Shown here piece by piece: positions 22,753 through 36,132 of a DNA stretch of 64,000 nt. Source of the DNA: Sinonovacula constricta (lineage: Eukaryota > Mollusca > Bivalvia > Cardiida > Solecurtidae). The notes under the pieces are model-generated. The model did no database searches. It was not told where the DNA came from and was given only the letters and a program-made list of their open reading frames with translations. The stretch covers positions 52,060,609 to 52,124,608 of the forward strand of contig CM017570.1 of NCBI GenBank assembly GCA_007844125.1. Direction: 5' to 3'. Each line of letters begins with the position of its first letter. Within the stretch, counting starts at the first letter, position 1. Both the position numbers and the translations under genes were made by a program.

Positions 22753-25700
22753 ATACGGTCTAACAAATATCACTTATACACGATCTAACAGATATCACTT
22801 ATACACGGTCTAACAAATATCACTTATACACGGTCTAACAAATATCACTTATACACGGTCTAACAGATATCGCTTATACACGGTCTAACAGATATCACTT
22901 ATACACGGTCTAACAAATATCACTTATACACGGTCTAACAGATATCGCTTATACACGGACTAACAAATATCGCTTATACACTGTCAAAAAGATATCGCTT
23001 ATACACTGTCTAATAAATGTCTCTTGTACACTGTCTATTAAATATCGCTCATACACTATCTAACAAATGCCGTTTATACACTATCTAACAAAAATCGCTT
23101 ATACACTTTCTAACAAATGTCGCTTATACACTATCTAACAAATGTCGCTTATACACTATCTAACAAATGCCGTTTATACACTATCTAACAAATGCCGTTT
23201 ATACACTATCTAACAAATGTCGCTTATACACTATCTAACAAATGTCGCTTATACACTATCTAACAAATGTCGTTTATACACTATCTAACAAATGTCGCTT
23301 ATACACTATCTAACAAATGTCGCCTATACACTACCTAACAAATGTCGCTTATACACTACCTAACATATGTCGCTTATACACTATCTAACAAATGTCGCTT
23401 ATACACTACCTAACAAATGTCGCTTATACACTGTCTAACAAATGTCGCTTATACACTACCTAACAAATGTCGCTTATACACTGTCTAACAAATGTCGCTT
23501 ATACACTACCTAACAAATGTCTCTTATACACTATCTAACAAATGTCGCTTATACACTATCTAACAAATGTCGCTTATACACTACCTAACAAATGTCGCTT
23601 ATACACTATCTAACAAATGTCGCTTATACACTATCTAACAAATGTCGTTTATACACTATCTAACAAATGTCGCTTATACACTATCTAACAAATGTCGCTT
23701 ATACACTGTCTAACAAATGTCGCTTATACACTATCTAACAAATGCCGTTTATACACTATCTAACAAATGTCGCTTATACACTATCTAACAAATGTCGTTT
23801 ATACACTATCTAACAAATGTCGCTTATACACTATCTAACAAATGCCGTTTATACACTATCTAACAAATGTCGCTTATACACTACCTAACAAATGTCGCTT
23901 ATACACTATCTAACAAATGCCGTTTATACACTATCTAACAAATGTCGCTTATACACTACCTAGCAAATGTCGCTTATACACTATCTAACAAATGTCGCTT
24001 ATAAACTACCTAACAAATGTCGCTTATACACTATCTAACAAATGTCGCTTATACACTATCTAACAAATGTCGCTTATACACTACCTAACAAATGTCGCTT
24101 ATACACTATCTAACAAATGTCGCTTATACACTATCTAACAAATGTCGTTTATACACTATCTAACAAATGTCGCTTATACACTATCTAACAAATGTCGCTT
24201 ATACACTGTCTAACAAATGTCGCTTATACACTATCTAACAAATGCCGTTTATACACTATCTAACAAATGTCGCTTATACACTATCTAACAAATGTCGTTT
24301 ATACACTATCTAACAAATGTCGCTTATACACTATCTAACAAATGCCGTTTATACACTATCTAACAAATGTCGCTTATACACTACCTAACAAATGTCGCTT
24401 ATACACTATCTAACAAATGCCGTTTATACACTATCTAACAAATGTCGCTTATACACTACCTAGCAAATGTCGCTTATACACTATCTAACAAATGTCGCTT
24501 ATAAACTACCTAACAAATGTCGCTTATACACTGTCTAACAAATGTCGCTTATACACTGTCTAACAAATATCGCTTATACACTACCTAACAAATGTCGCTT
24601 ATACACTGTCTAACAAATGTCGCTTATACACTACCTAACAAATGTCGCTTATACACTACCTAACAAATGTCGCTTATACACTACCTAACAAATGTCGCTT
24701 ATTCACTATCTAACAAATGTCGCTTATACACTATCTAACAAATGTCGCTTATACACTATCTTACAAATGTCGCTTATACACTATCTAACAAATGTCGCTC
24801 ATACACTGTCTAACAAATGTCGCTTATACACTATCTAACAAATGTCGCTTATACACTATCTAACAAATGCCGTTTATACACTGTCTAACAAATGTCGCTT
24901 ATACACTGTCTAACAAATGTCGCTTATACACTATCTAACAAATGTCGCTTATACACTACCTAACAAATGTCGCTTATACACTATCTAACAAATGTCGCTT
25001 ATACACTATCTAACAAATGTCGCTTATACACTATCTAACAAATGTCGCCTATACACTATATAACAAATGTCGTTTATACACTATCTAACAAATGTCGCTT
25101 ATACACTATCTAACAAATGCCGTTTATACACTATCTAACAAATGTCGCTTATACCCTACCTAACAAATGTCGCTTATACACTATCTAACAAATGTCGCTT
25201 ATACACTATCTAACAAATGTCGCTTATACACTATCTAACAAATGTCGCCTATACACTATATAACAAATGTCGTTTATACACTATCTAACAAAAGTCGCTT
25301 ATACACTACCTAACAAATGTCGCTTATACACTATCTAACAAATGCCTTTTTTACACTATCTAACAAATGTCGCTGATACACTATCTAGCAAATGCCGTTT
25401 ATACACTATCTAACAAATGTCGCTTATACACTATCTAACAAATGTCGCTTATACACTATCTAACAAATGTCGCTTATACACTTTCTAACAAATATCGCTT
25501 ATACACTATCTAACAAATGTCGTTTATACACTATCTAACAAATGTTGCTTATACACTATCTAACAAATGTCGTTTATACACTCTCTAACAAATGCCGTTT
25601 ATACACTATCTAACAAATGTCGCTTATACACTATTTAACAAATGTCGCTTATACACTATCTAACAAATGTCACTTATACACTATCTAACAAATGTCGCTT

Positions 25701-26180
25701 ATACACTACCTAACAAATGTCGCTTATACACTATCTAACAAATGTCGCTTATACACTATCTAACAAATGTCGTTTATACACTATCTTACAAATGTTGCTT
25801 AAATGCTGTCTAACAAATGTCGCTTATACAATACTAACAAATATCGCTTATACACTATCTAACAAATGTCGTTTATACACTATCTAACAAATGCCGCTTA
25901 TATGCTGTTTAACAAATGTCGCTTATATACTGTATAATAAATATACCTTATACGCGTCTTACAAATATTACCTATACACGGTCTAACAAATATCACGTAT
26001 ACACGGCCTAACAAATATCACTTATACACTGCCTAACAAATATCACTTATACACTGCCTAACAAATATCACTTATACACGGCCTAACAAATATCATTTAT
26101 ACACTGCCTAACAAATACCACTTACATTGTATACACGGCCTTACAAATATCACTTATACACATTCTAACACATACCAATA
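22753..26180 (+). repeat. 25-bp satellite array (~137 copies)
   Basis: The unit is CGCTTATACACTATC followed by TAACAAATGT. The flanks use CACTTATACACGGTC/AAATAT variants and the core is homogeneous. A 20-unit block (23523-24022) is repeated without visible change at 24023-24531, an offset of exactly 500 bp. Confidence 0.95.
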
Positions 26181-27093
26181 AAGCGCGGTTTAGAAAATTT
26201 CACCTCTACACGGCACATTTGTTATTATTAACACAAAAACTCAAGGTAAGCACAGGATTTGTTATAATAGCATTAACAAAAACAACCAAACAACACATTA
26301 ATTACCATTACTAGATGATTTTGCTTAAAATTGCTGATATGTTAATGACTAGGTGCGGTTGCCTCCCTTTCAATCAACCCTTTGTAGGTACACAGCAGGT
26401 ACGAAATAACCCCCAGTATATCAATACAAATTAACAAAAACATGCAGAGATGCACAAACAACAGATAATGGATTGTTGTTTAATAGGCAACTAAGGTGGG
26501 ATTTAATATTAAATGTTTTGCGTTACATGTATAGATACAAACTGATTGTAGATCGTAATTGTTTACATTTTGAACACATTTGAACAAGAAAGCAAGTGAG
26601 GAAAACGGGTCATTTGACTGATTGACAGACTTCAAGGGATTCGCCATTCGAACTCAATTTTCTAACTGTTGTAATTGACATGTATTTTAGTTTTCCAAAA
26701 ATATAATCTGATGAGCGTAATATAGGGAATTAACATTTGTCTAAAGACATAAAGCTTTATAAGAGGTTAAAGCACGTTTTTTTACACTTTACCAGCACTG
26801 AAGATAAGAAGATATAAAACAGATTTGAAAGTATGACAATTGAATAAGTCCTGAAATCTAGAACTGTTATTTCATTCAAACAATTAACAGACATTGCTAT
26901 TTTTTCGAGATAAAAATAATTGCTAACTTTTAGTTTCTTTTGTCTGAGTGCTAAACTTGCACCGATTGATATTTGTATTTAGAGTCTGTTAAGCATGTTT
27001 GTATTTGTTATTGGTTTTTTTTTTTAAGTTAAAAATAACCGAAGATTTTTACAAGGCATAAACTAAATTCATTTTCCTGGACTCCTCAAGACT
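26181..27093. other. Intergenic unique sequence
   Basis: AT-rich spacer between two unrelated 25-bp satellites. No gene or repeat is recognised. Confidence 0.4.
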
Positions 27094-29915
27094 ATGAGAG
27101 TTATTGTTCATCAAGACGAGTTATTGTTCATCAAGACTATGCGAGTTATTGTTCATCAAGACTGTGCGAGTTATTGCCCATCAAGACTATGCGAGTTATT
27201 GTTCATCAAGATTGTGCGAGTTATTCTTCATCAAGACTGTGCGAGTTATTGTTCATCAAGACTATGCGAGTTATTGTTCATCAAGACTGTGCGAGTTATT
27301 GTTCATCAAGACTATGCGAGTTATTGTCCATCAAGACTATGCGAGTTATTGTTCATCAAGATTGTGCGAGTTATTCTTCATCAAGACTGTGCGAGTTATT
27401 GTTCATCAAGACTATGCGAGTTATTGTTCATCAAGACTGTGCGAGTTATTGTTCATCAAGACTATGCGAGTTATTGTTTATCAAGACTACGCGAGTTATT
27501 GTCCATCAAGACTATGCGAGTTATTGTTCATCAAGACTATGCGAGTTATTGTTCATCATGACTATGCGAGTTACTGTTCATCAAGACTATGCGAGTTATT
27601 GTTCATCAAGACTATGCGAGTTATTGTTCATCAAGACTATGCGAGTTATTGTTCATCAAGACTATGCGAGTTATTGTCCATCAAGACTTTGCGAGTTATT
27701 GTTCATCAAGATTGAGCTAGTTATTGTTCATCAAGACTATGCGAGTTATTGTTCATCAAGACTATGCGAGTTATTGTTCATCAAGACTATGCGAGTAATT
27801 GTTCATCAAGACTATGGGAGTTATTGTTCATCAAGACTATGGGAGTTATTGTTCATCAAGACTATGCGAGTTATTGTTCATCAAGACTATGCGAGTAATT
27901 GTTCATCAAGACTATGGGAGTTATTGTTCATCAAGACTATGCGAGTAATTGTTCATCAAGACTATGCGAGTTATTGTTCATCAGGACTATGCGAGTAATT
28001 GTTCATCAAGACTATGGGAGTTATTGTTTATCAAGACTATGCGAGTTATTGTTCATCAAGACTATGCGAGTTATTGTTCATCAAGACTATGCGAGTTATT
28101 GTTCATCAAGACTATGCGAGTAATTGGTCATCAAGACTATGCGAGTTATTGTTCATCAATACTATGGGAGTTATTGTTCATCAATACTCTGCGAGTTATT
28201 GTTCATCAATACTATGCGAGTTATTGTTCATCAAGACTGTGCGAGTTATTGTTCATCAAGACTATGCGAGTTATTGTTCATCAAGACTATGGGAGTTATT
28301 GTTCATCAAGACTATGCGAGTAATTGTTCATCAAGACTATGGGAGTTATTGTTCATCAAGACTATGGGAGTTATTGTTCATCAAGACTATGCGAGTTATT
28401 GTTCATCAAGACTGTGCGAGTTATTGTTCATCAAGACTATGCGAGTTATTGTTCATCAAGACTATGGGAGTTATTGTTCATCAAGACTATGCGAGTTATT
28501 GTTCATCAAGACTATGCGAGTTATTGTTCATCAAGACTATGCGAGTAATTGGTCATCAAGACTATGCGAGTTATTGTTCATCAATACTATGGGAGTTATT
28601 GTTCATCAATACTCTGCGAGTTATTGTTCATCAATACTATGCGAGTTATTGTTCATCAAGACTGTGCGAGTTATTGTTCATCAAGACTGTCCGAGTTATT
28701 GTTCATCAAGACTATGCGAGTTATTGTTCATCAATACTATGGGAGTTATTGTTCATCAATACTATGCGAGTAATTGTTCATCAAGACTATGGGAGTTATT
28801 GTTCATCAAGACTATGGGAGTTATTGTTCATCAAGACTATGGGAGTTTTTGTTCATCAAGACTATGCGAGTTATTGTTCATCAAGACTATGCGAGTAATT
28901 GTTCATCAAGACTATGCGAGTTATTGTTCATCAATACTATGGGAGTTATTGTTCATCAATACTCTGCGAGTTATTGTTCATCAATACTATGCGAGTTATT
29001 GTTCATCAAGACTGTTCGAGTTATTGTTCATCAAGACTGTGCGAGTTATTGTTCATCAAGACTAAGGGAGTTATTGTTCATCAATACTATGGGAGTTATT
29101 GTTCATCAATACTATGCGAGTTATTGTTCATCAAGACTATGCGAGTTATTGTTCATCAAGACTGTGCGAGTTATTGTTCATCAAGACTATGCGAGTTATT
29201 GTTCATCAAGACTATGGGAGTTATTGTTCATCAATACTATGGGAGTTATTGTTCATCAAGACTATGCGAGTTATTGTTCATCAAGACTGTGCGAGTTATT
29301 GTTCATCAAGACTATGCGAGTTATTGTTCATCAAGACTATGCGAGTTATTGTTCATCAAGACTATGGGAGTTATTGTTTATCAAGACTATACGAGTTATT
29401 GTTCATCAAGACTATGCGAGTTATTGTTCATCAACACTGAGCGAGTTATTGTTCATCGACACTGAGCGAGTTATTGTTTATCAAGACTATGGGAGTTATT
29501 GTTCATCAAGACTATGCGAGTTATTGTCCACCAAGACTATGCGAGTTATTGTCCATCAAGACTATGCGAGTTATTGTCCATCAAGACTATGCGAGATATT
29601 GTCCATCAAGACTATGCGAGTTATTGTTCAACAAGACTGTGCGAGATATTGTCCATCAAGACTATGCGAGTTATTGTCCATCAAGACTATGCGAGTTATT
29701 GTCCATCAAGACTATGCGAGTTATTGTCCATCAAGACTTTGCGAGTTATTGTCCATCAAGACTGTGCGAGATATTGTCCATCAAGACTATGGGAGTTATT
29801 GTTCATCAATACTATGCGAGTAATTGTTCATCAAGACTATGGAAGTTATTGTTCATCAATACTATGCGAGTAATTGTTCATCAATACTATGCGAGTAATT
29901 GTTCATCAAGACTGG
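27094..29915 (+). repeat. Second, unrelated 25-bp satellite (~113 copies)
   Basis: The unit is GCGAGTTATTGTTCA followed by TCAAGACTAT. Variant strings (TAATTGGTCA, CAATACTCTG) recur together at 28121/28546 and 28186/28611, a 425-bp (17-unit) higher-order repeat. The consensus has no stop in any + frame, giving open frames of up to 349 codons that shift through all three phases. Confidence 0.95.
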
Positions 29916-31385
29916 GCATTTTGTACAAAGTAATACGGCATTATGTAGAAAGTAATGGGGCATTATGTAGAAAGTAATGGGTCATTATGTAGAAAGTAAT
30001 GGGGCATTATGTAGAAAGTAAAGGGGCATTACGTAGAAAGTAATGGGACATTATGTGGAAAGTAATGGGGCATTATGTAGAAAGTAATGGGGCACTATGA
30101 AGAAAGTAATGGGGCATTATGTAGAAAGTAATGGGGCATTATGTAGAAAGTAATGGGGCATTATGTAGAAAGTACTGGGACATTATGTAGAAAGTAATGG
30201 GGCATTATGTAGAAAAGAATGGGGCATTATGTAGAAAGTAATGGCGCATTATGTAGAAAGTAATGGGACATTATGTAGAAAGTAATGGAGCATTATGTAG
30301 AAAGTAATGGGACACTATGTAGAAAGTAATGGGACACTATGTAGAAAGTAATGGGGCATCATGTAATAAGTAATGGGGCATTATGTAGAAAGTACTGGGA
30401 CATTACGTAGAAAGTAATGGGGCATTATGTAGAAAGTAATGGGGCATTATGTAGAAAGTAATGGGGCATTATGTAGAAAGTAATGGGACATTATGTAGAA
30501 AGTAATGGGGCATTATGTAGAAAGTAATGGGACATTATGTAGAAAGTAATGGGGCATTATGTAGAAAGTAATGGGGCATTATGTAGAAAGTAATGGGGCA
30601 TTATGTAGAAAGTAATGGGGCATCATGTAAAAAGTAATGGGGCATTATGTAGAAAGTAATGGGGCATTATGTAGAAAGTAATGGGACACTATGTAGAAAG
30701 TAATGGGGCATTATGTAGAAAGTAATGGGGCACTATGAAGAAAGTAATGGGGCATCATGTAAAAAGTAATGGCGCATTATGTAGAAAGTAATGGGGCATT
30801 ATGAAGAAAGTAATGGGGCATTATGTAGAAAGTAATGGGGCATTATGAAGAAAGTAATGGGGCATTATGTAAAAGTAATAGGGCATTATATAGAAAGTAA
30901 TGGGGCATTATGTAGAAAGTAATGGGACATTATGTAGAAAGTAATGGGGCATTATGTAGAAAGTAATGGGACATTATGTAGAAGGTAATGGGGCATTATG
31001 TAGAAAGTAATGCGGCATTATGTAGAAAGTAATGGGACATTATATAGAAAGAAATGAGACATTATATAGAAAGTAATGGGACATTATATAGAAAGTAATG
31101 GGTCATTATGTAGAAATAAATGGGGCATTATGTAGAAATTAATGGGGCATTATGTAGAAAGTAATGGGACATTATATAGAAAGTAATGGGACATTATATA
31201 GAAAGTAATGGGGCATTATGTAGAAAGTAATGGGACATTATATAGAAAGTAATGGGGCATTATATAGAAAGAAATGGGGCATTATGTAGAAATTAATGGG
31301 GCATTATGTAGACAGTAATGGGGCATTATGTATAAAGTAATGGGACATTATGTAGAAAGTAATCGGGCATTATGTAGACGTAATC
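29916..31385 (+). repeat. 22-bp satellite (~67 copies)
   Basis: The unit is GGGGCATTATG followed by TAGAAAGTAAT. It starts in the last truncated unit of the preceding 25-bp array with no spacer. Confidence 0.95.
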
Positions 31386-31390
31386 ATAAT

Positions 31391-33446
31391 GTCGACCAGG
31401 CCTGGACACGAACCTTCGCGAAGAGGGAATACAGCAGGTAAGCTGGAACAAGTCGACCAGGCCGGGACTCGAACCTTCGCGATGAGGGATTACAGCAGGT
31501 CAGCCGGAACAACTCGACCAGGCCGGGACTCGAACCTCCGCGGTGAGGGTCTACAGCAGGTCAGCTGGAACAACTCGACCAGGCCGGGACTCGAACCTCC
31601 GCTGTGATGGACGACAGCAGGTCAGCTGCAACAATTCGACCAGGCCTGGACTCGAACCTCCGCGGTTAGGGAATACAGCAGGTCAGCTGAAACAAATCGA
31701 GCAGGCCTGGACTCGAACCTCCGCGGTGAGGGACTACAGCAGGTCAGCTGGAACAACTCGACCAGGCCGGGACTCGAACCTCCGCGGTGAGGGACTACAG
31801 CAAGTCAGCCGGAACAATTCGACCAGGCCGGGACTCGACCTCCGCGGTGAGAGACTACAGCAGGTCAGCTGGAACAACTCGACCGGGCCGGGACTCGAAC
31901 CTCCTCGATGATGGACTACAGCAGGTAAGTTGGAACAACTCGACCAGGCCGGGACTCGAACCTCCGCGATGAGGGACTACAGCAGGTCAGCTGGAACAAC
32001 TCGACCAGGCCTGGACTCGAACCTCCGCGATGAGGGACTACAGCAGGTCAGCTAGAACAACTTGACCAGGCCGGGACTCGAACCTCCGCGGTAATAGACT
32101 ACAGTAGGTTAGCTGAAACAACTCGACCAGGCCGGGACTCGAACCTCCGCGACGAAGGACTACAGCAGGTCAGCTGGAACAACTCGACCAGGCAGGGACT
32201 CGAACCTCCGCGGTGAGGGACTACAGCAGGTCAGCTGGAACAACTCGACCAGGCCTGGACTCGGACCTCCGCGATGAGGGACTACAGCAGGTCAGCTGGA
32301 ACAAGTCGACCAGGCCGGGACTCGAACCTCCGCGGTGAGGGACTACAGCAGGTCAGCTGGAACAACTCGACCAGACCGGGACTCGAACCTCCGCGATGAG
32401 GGACTACAGCAGGTCAGCTGGAACAACTTGACCAGGCCGGGACTCGAACCTCCGCGGTGAGGGACTACAGCAGGTAAGCCGGAACAACTCGACCAGGCCG
32501 GGACTCGAACCTCCGCGATGAGGGACTACAGCAGGTCAGCTGGAACAAGTCGACCAGGCCGGGACTCGAACCTCCTCGATGAGGGACTACGCAGGTCAGC
32601 TGCAACAACTCGACCAGGCCTGGACTCGAACCTCCTCGATGATGGACTACGCAGGTCAGCTGGAACAACTCGACCAGGCCTGGACTCAAACCTCCGCGGT
32701 GATTGACTACAGCAGGTCAGCTGGAACAACTCGACCAGGCCGGGACTCGAACCTCCGCGTTGATGGACTACAGCAGGTCAGCCGGAACAACTCGACCAGG
32801 CCTCGACTCGAACCTCCGCGGTGAGGGACTACATCAAGTCAACTGGAACAACTCGACCAGGCCGGGACTCGAACCTCTGCGGTGAGGGACTACATCAAGT
32901 CAACTGGATCAACTTGACCAGGCCGGGACTCAAACCTCCGCGGTGAGGGACTACAGCAGGTCAGCTAGAACAACTCGTCCAGGCCGAGACTCAAACCTCC
33001 GCGGTGAGGGACTACAGCAGGTCAGCTAGAACAACTGGACCAGACCGAGACTCGAACCTCCGCGGTGAGGGACTACAGCAGGTCAGCTAGAACAACTCGA
33101 CCAGGCCTGGACTCAAACCTCCGCGGTGAGGGACTACAGCAAGTCAGCTTGAACAACTCGACCAGGCCGGGACTCGAATCTCCGCGGTGAGAGACTACAG
33201 CAACTCAGCTGGAACAACTCGACCAGGCCGGGACTCGAACCTCCGCGGTGAGGGACTACAGCAGGTCAGCTGGAACAACTCGACCAGGCCGGGACTCAAA
33301 CCTCCGCGGTGAGGGACTACAGCAGGTCAGCTGGAACAACTCGACCGGGCCGGGACTCAAACCTCCGCGGTGAGGGACTACAGCAGGTCAGCTGGAATAT
33401 CTCGACCAGGCCGGGACTCGAACCTCCGCGGTGAGGGACTACAGTA
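31391..33446 (-). repeat. 61-bp SINE-derived satellite carrying a Pol III B-box in each unit (~33 copies)
   Basis: On the minus strand each unit reads GAGGTTCGAGTCCCGGCCTG, then a short spacer, then TTCCAGCTGACCTGCTGTAG. GGTTCGAGTCC matches the tRNA B-box consensus (GGTTCGANTCC). The order B-box then TTCCAGCTGACCTG is the same as in the SINE copy at 57765-57890. Confidence 0.9.
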
Positions 33447-34589
33447 ATTTCAATAATTTCTTTTATCTCTCTGGAAATTGTGTTAAATGGAATACAGATG
33501 ATGAACACAAAGTTCACGTCTTATTTTTTTAATTAGAAAAAATAATGAGGCAGTTGTGTTGTTTTCAAATTAAAACTCTGCATATGAGGTGTGTGCCGAT
33601 AATGTGCACACTCGTTTAAATTATTGCCGTTTAAGTTGACAATAACGTCGTTTATGTCTTATCAGTTATATCTTCAATTTAAAAAGCAAATTTTACTCTG
33701 ATGTTATGTAGAAGTTAATTAGATGGTACTGACAATCTAAGAGCAATACTATTTGTCATAGAAGTGCAGGTCTGACTTCACATCAGTCTTAACTTAAGTC
33801 AATTCCGCGGTTCATATTGATCGAGGTTGTTTAAAGGGAGCCCATTACATTCCATACGAATGAAAAACACGAAAGACAATGGCCGAACATATAAAAAAAC
33901 AATCCCCGAATGATTGATTGGTACAGCCACATCGCACCTCTGTCATGCATGCGCGAGATTGCGCGAGACTTGGCCGAGGGCCTGTAGTCGTTCATTTACC
34001 ATGACAAATTATCTCTTTGTAAATGTATGTGAATGTCGTAATAAGAAACAAATTGTTACCGAGTTGAACGTGGTTCTTTGATGCACAATAAGTATAGGGG
34101 TGGATGGAAAAAATAACTTGCAAGTTGTTCTTAAATTCACTTCTTGAAGAAAGGGCAACTTGTCAGTCTCATTGATATGTCCATATTCACAATAAATCCC
34201 CATTTATAATGAAACAAAGTTGTTTCACTTCAAACTTTGAATCTTGTTAACTACCAACTGGAACCCAATTTTATATTAAAAATTAGAATTTATGGCTTCA
34301 TTTGCATTTCGGTATAAGGTTTTGCTAAGGCTAAATGGCCATCGGCGTAGCTCTCTATAGGTCCGAGACATCACATTAGATTATGAAATAGAATTTTCAA
34401 AAAGTAAAGAAAAAATTATTATAACGAAGGGTTGATGGCATGTGAGAAGGACATGCACAATCTGTTTCTGTTGCAGATCATGTAAAGCCTATAAAATGGT
34501 TAGAACGTAATTAAATAGGTTTGGTGATAGATTATATCTCTTGCCAAAAAAACTATTATAAGTTAGATAGAACACTTTTAAGTAATATT
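33447..34589. other. Intergenic unique sequence
   Basis: AT-rich, with no recognisable gene, RNA or repeat. Confidence 0.4.
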
Positions 34590-34815
34590 TACTTATATTT
34601 CATACATACATTATGGTAATTGTAGCTTGATGCAGCATTTTCTTTTTTTTTTACCTCACAGTCTTATATTTCATACATACATTATGGTAATTGTAGCTTG
34701 ATGCAGCATTTTCTTATTTATTTTACCTTACAATCTTATATTTTATATATACATAATGGTAATTGTAGCTTGATTCAGCATTTTCTAAACTTATTTATTT
34801 TACCTCACAATCTCA
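34590..34815 (+). repeat. ~71-bp unit, three tandem copies
   Basis: TTATATTTCATACATACATT, ATGGTAATTGTAGCTTGATG and CAGCATTTTCTT recur in order from about 34592, 34664 and 34735. Confidence 0.8.
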
Positions 34816-35961
34816 CAGGACCATTAATTAGTGATTCATTCAATCGGTGCGCTTGGTGAGATCTCATAATTGACATTAGCGAGAGTTGGTTGATGGATGC
34901 CGTCTTGTGCACATGGATGGATTGACGGTAACGCAAGTCGGCCCGTCACACGTTAAAACAAAACTGGGGACAGGGCAGTTCAGGGCTTGAAAAGCACGAG
35001 ACTAGGAAATTACTTGATTAGAAAGGCACGGAGCTTAGAAGGTACGGAGCATCAGCGGAAGGATTTCGTTGGTAGTTGACATTTCGTTCAGATAGGACAA
35101 GTGAACATTGAGATGTGAGAATTGAAAGAGACGTGCTAATCAGCGGAATCGTCGTAATGTCTTAGGGTTTTGAAAGTCACATCTTCACCTGTTTATGCTT
35201 GAGTGTAGTTAATGCCGTGTTTAACTGATGCAAAATCGGGTTTGAAGTGATTTTATTCGGATTTCAAATAAAACACAGATGTGCGCCAGTTTAAGTTGTT
35301 TTAAAATGCGAATACTTTTATTAACATACATACATACATTATTGACATACATCAGCCAACAATAATATCTTACTTTAGAATAGGCATGCATTGCCATATT
35401 AGAGAAAAACAGATCTAATTTTGAACACCATATTTTGACTATCTCTTTCAATCTTCTTTTAACTTTCAATATATGAACACGTAACAAGTTCTCGTATAAG
35501 AAAACTAGACCGTTTTTTTCGCCCAACTTGCGGTCGGAATATGATGAATTGTTACACGCAGAAATTGTGTTATATCCAAGAAAAACACCACAAACCTTGC
35601 ATCAATAACTGAAGCATTAGAGTTGGTTCATTTAAATTCTGGAGCAAATTTTGCTAGATGATTCATATGTTATTATTTGTTAATTAATACGCGAGACATA
35701 ATTAACATAAATTGACAAGGACGAACACAACAAACGGACTTATTCGGACACTTTTGCTGGAAGTTTAGAAAATACAGTTAGTTGAGAAAAGTTGTAACTT
35801 ATTTTCAAATAAACAAAGCCCGTTGGTTCATCTAAACTTTATGTGAAAAGTCAGAGTGTGATTTAAACTACCATAATAAGGAGATTAGAGACAAATAAGT
35901 CGAGCTAATAAAGTGCTCAAGTTTGACGAAAAGCTTCAAGAAGACAACGAAAAAGGATAAT
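34816..35961. other. Upstream region of gene B
   Basis: 1.1 kb of unique DNA before the gene B start codon. The promoter and 5' UTR should lie here or farther upstream. No TATA box at a suitable distance can be defended. A short TACA/CATA run lies near 35325. Confidence 0.35.
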
Positions 35962-36132
35962 ATGAAGGGAGCGTTTGTTATTTTTCCGTGTTTACTGTTG
36001 CTGAGTGCGTTGGTGGAGGTGTCGGGGTCGGGATCAATGTACGATCCCCCTAACAGAGGCGTGATGTGGAAGTATGGCTTCCCCACCCAGAAGAACTACG
36101 ACTACATGCAACTAAACTGTGGAGGGGAGAAG
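35962..36132 (+). CDS. Gene B exon 1: signal peptide and LPMO N-terminus
   Basis: The ATG at 35962 has A at -3 and opens a Lys, hydrophobic core (FVIFPCLLLLSALV), small-residue signal peptide. Cleavage after Gly22 would expose Ser23-Gly-Ser-Met-Tyr-Asp-Pro-Pro. The exon ends at NCGGEK with donor AAG|GTACAC, phase 0 (57 codons). No clear TATA box is seen upstream. Confidence 0.85.

Noticed and set aside
22753..26180. CRISPR-like array
   Set aside because: Units are contiguous with no unique spacers, and the genome is eukaryotic; it is plain satellite DNA.
27094..29977. Open frames repeating CELLFIKTMRVIVHQD
   Set aside because: They arise from a 25-bp satellite that is stop-free in three frames; overlapping frames read the same unit.
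35962..36132. A missed His1 in gene B through a different signal-peptide cleavage site
   Set aside because: No His codon exists anywhere in exon 1 near the SGSMYDPP block, so no cleavage choice can place His at the N-terminus.
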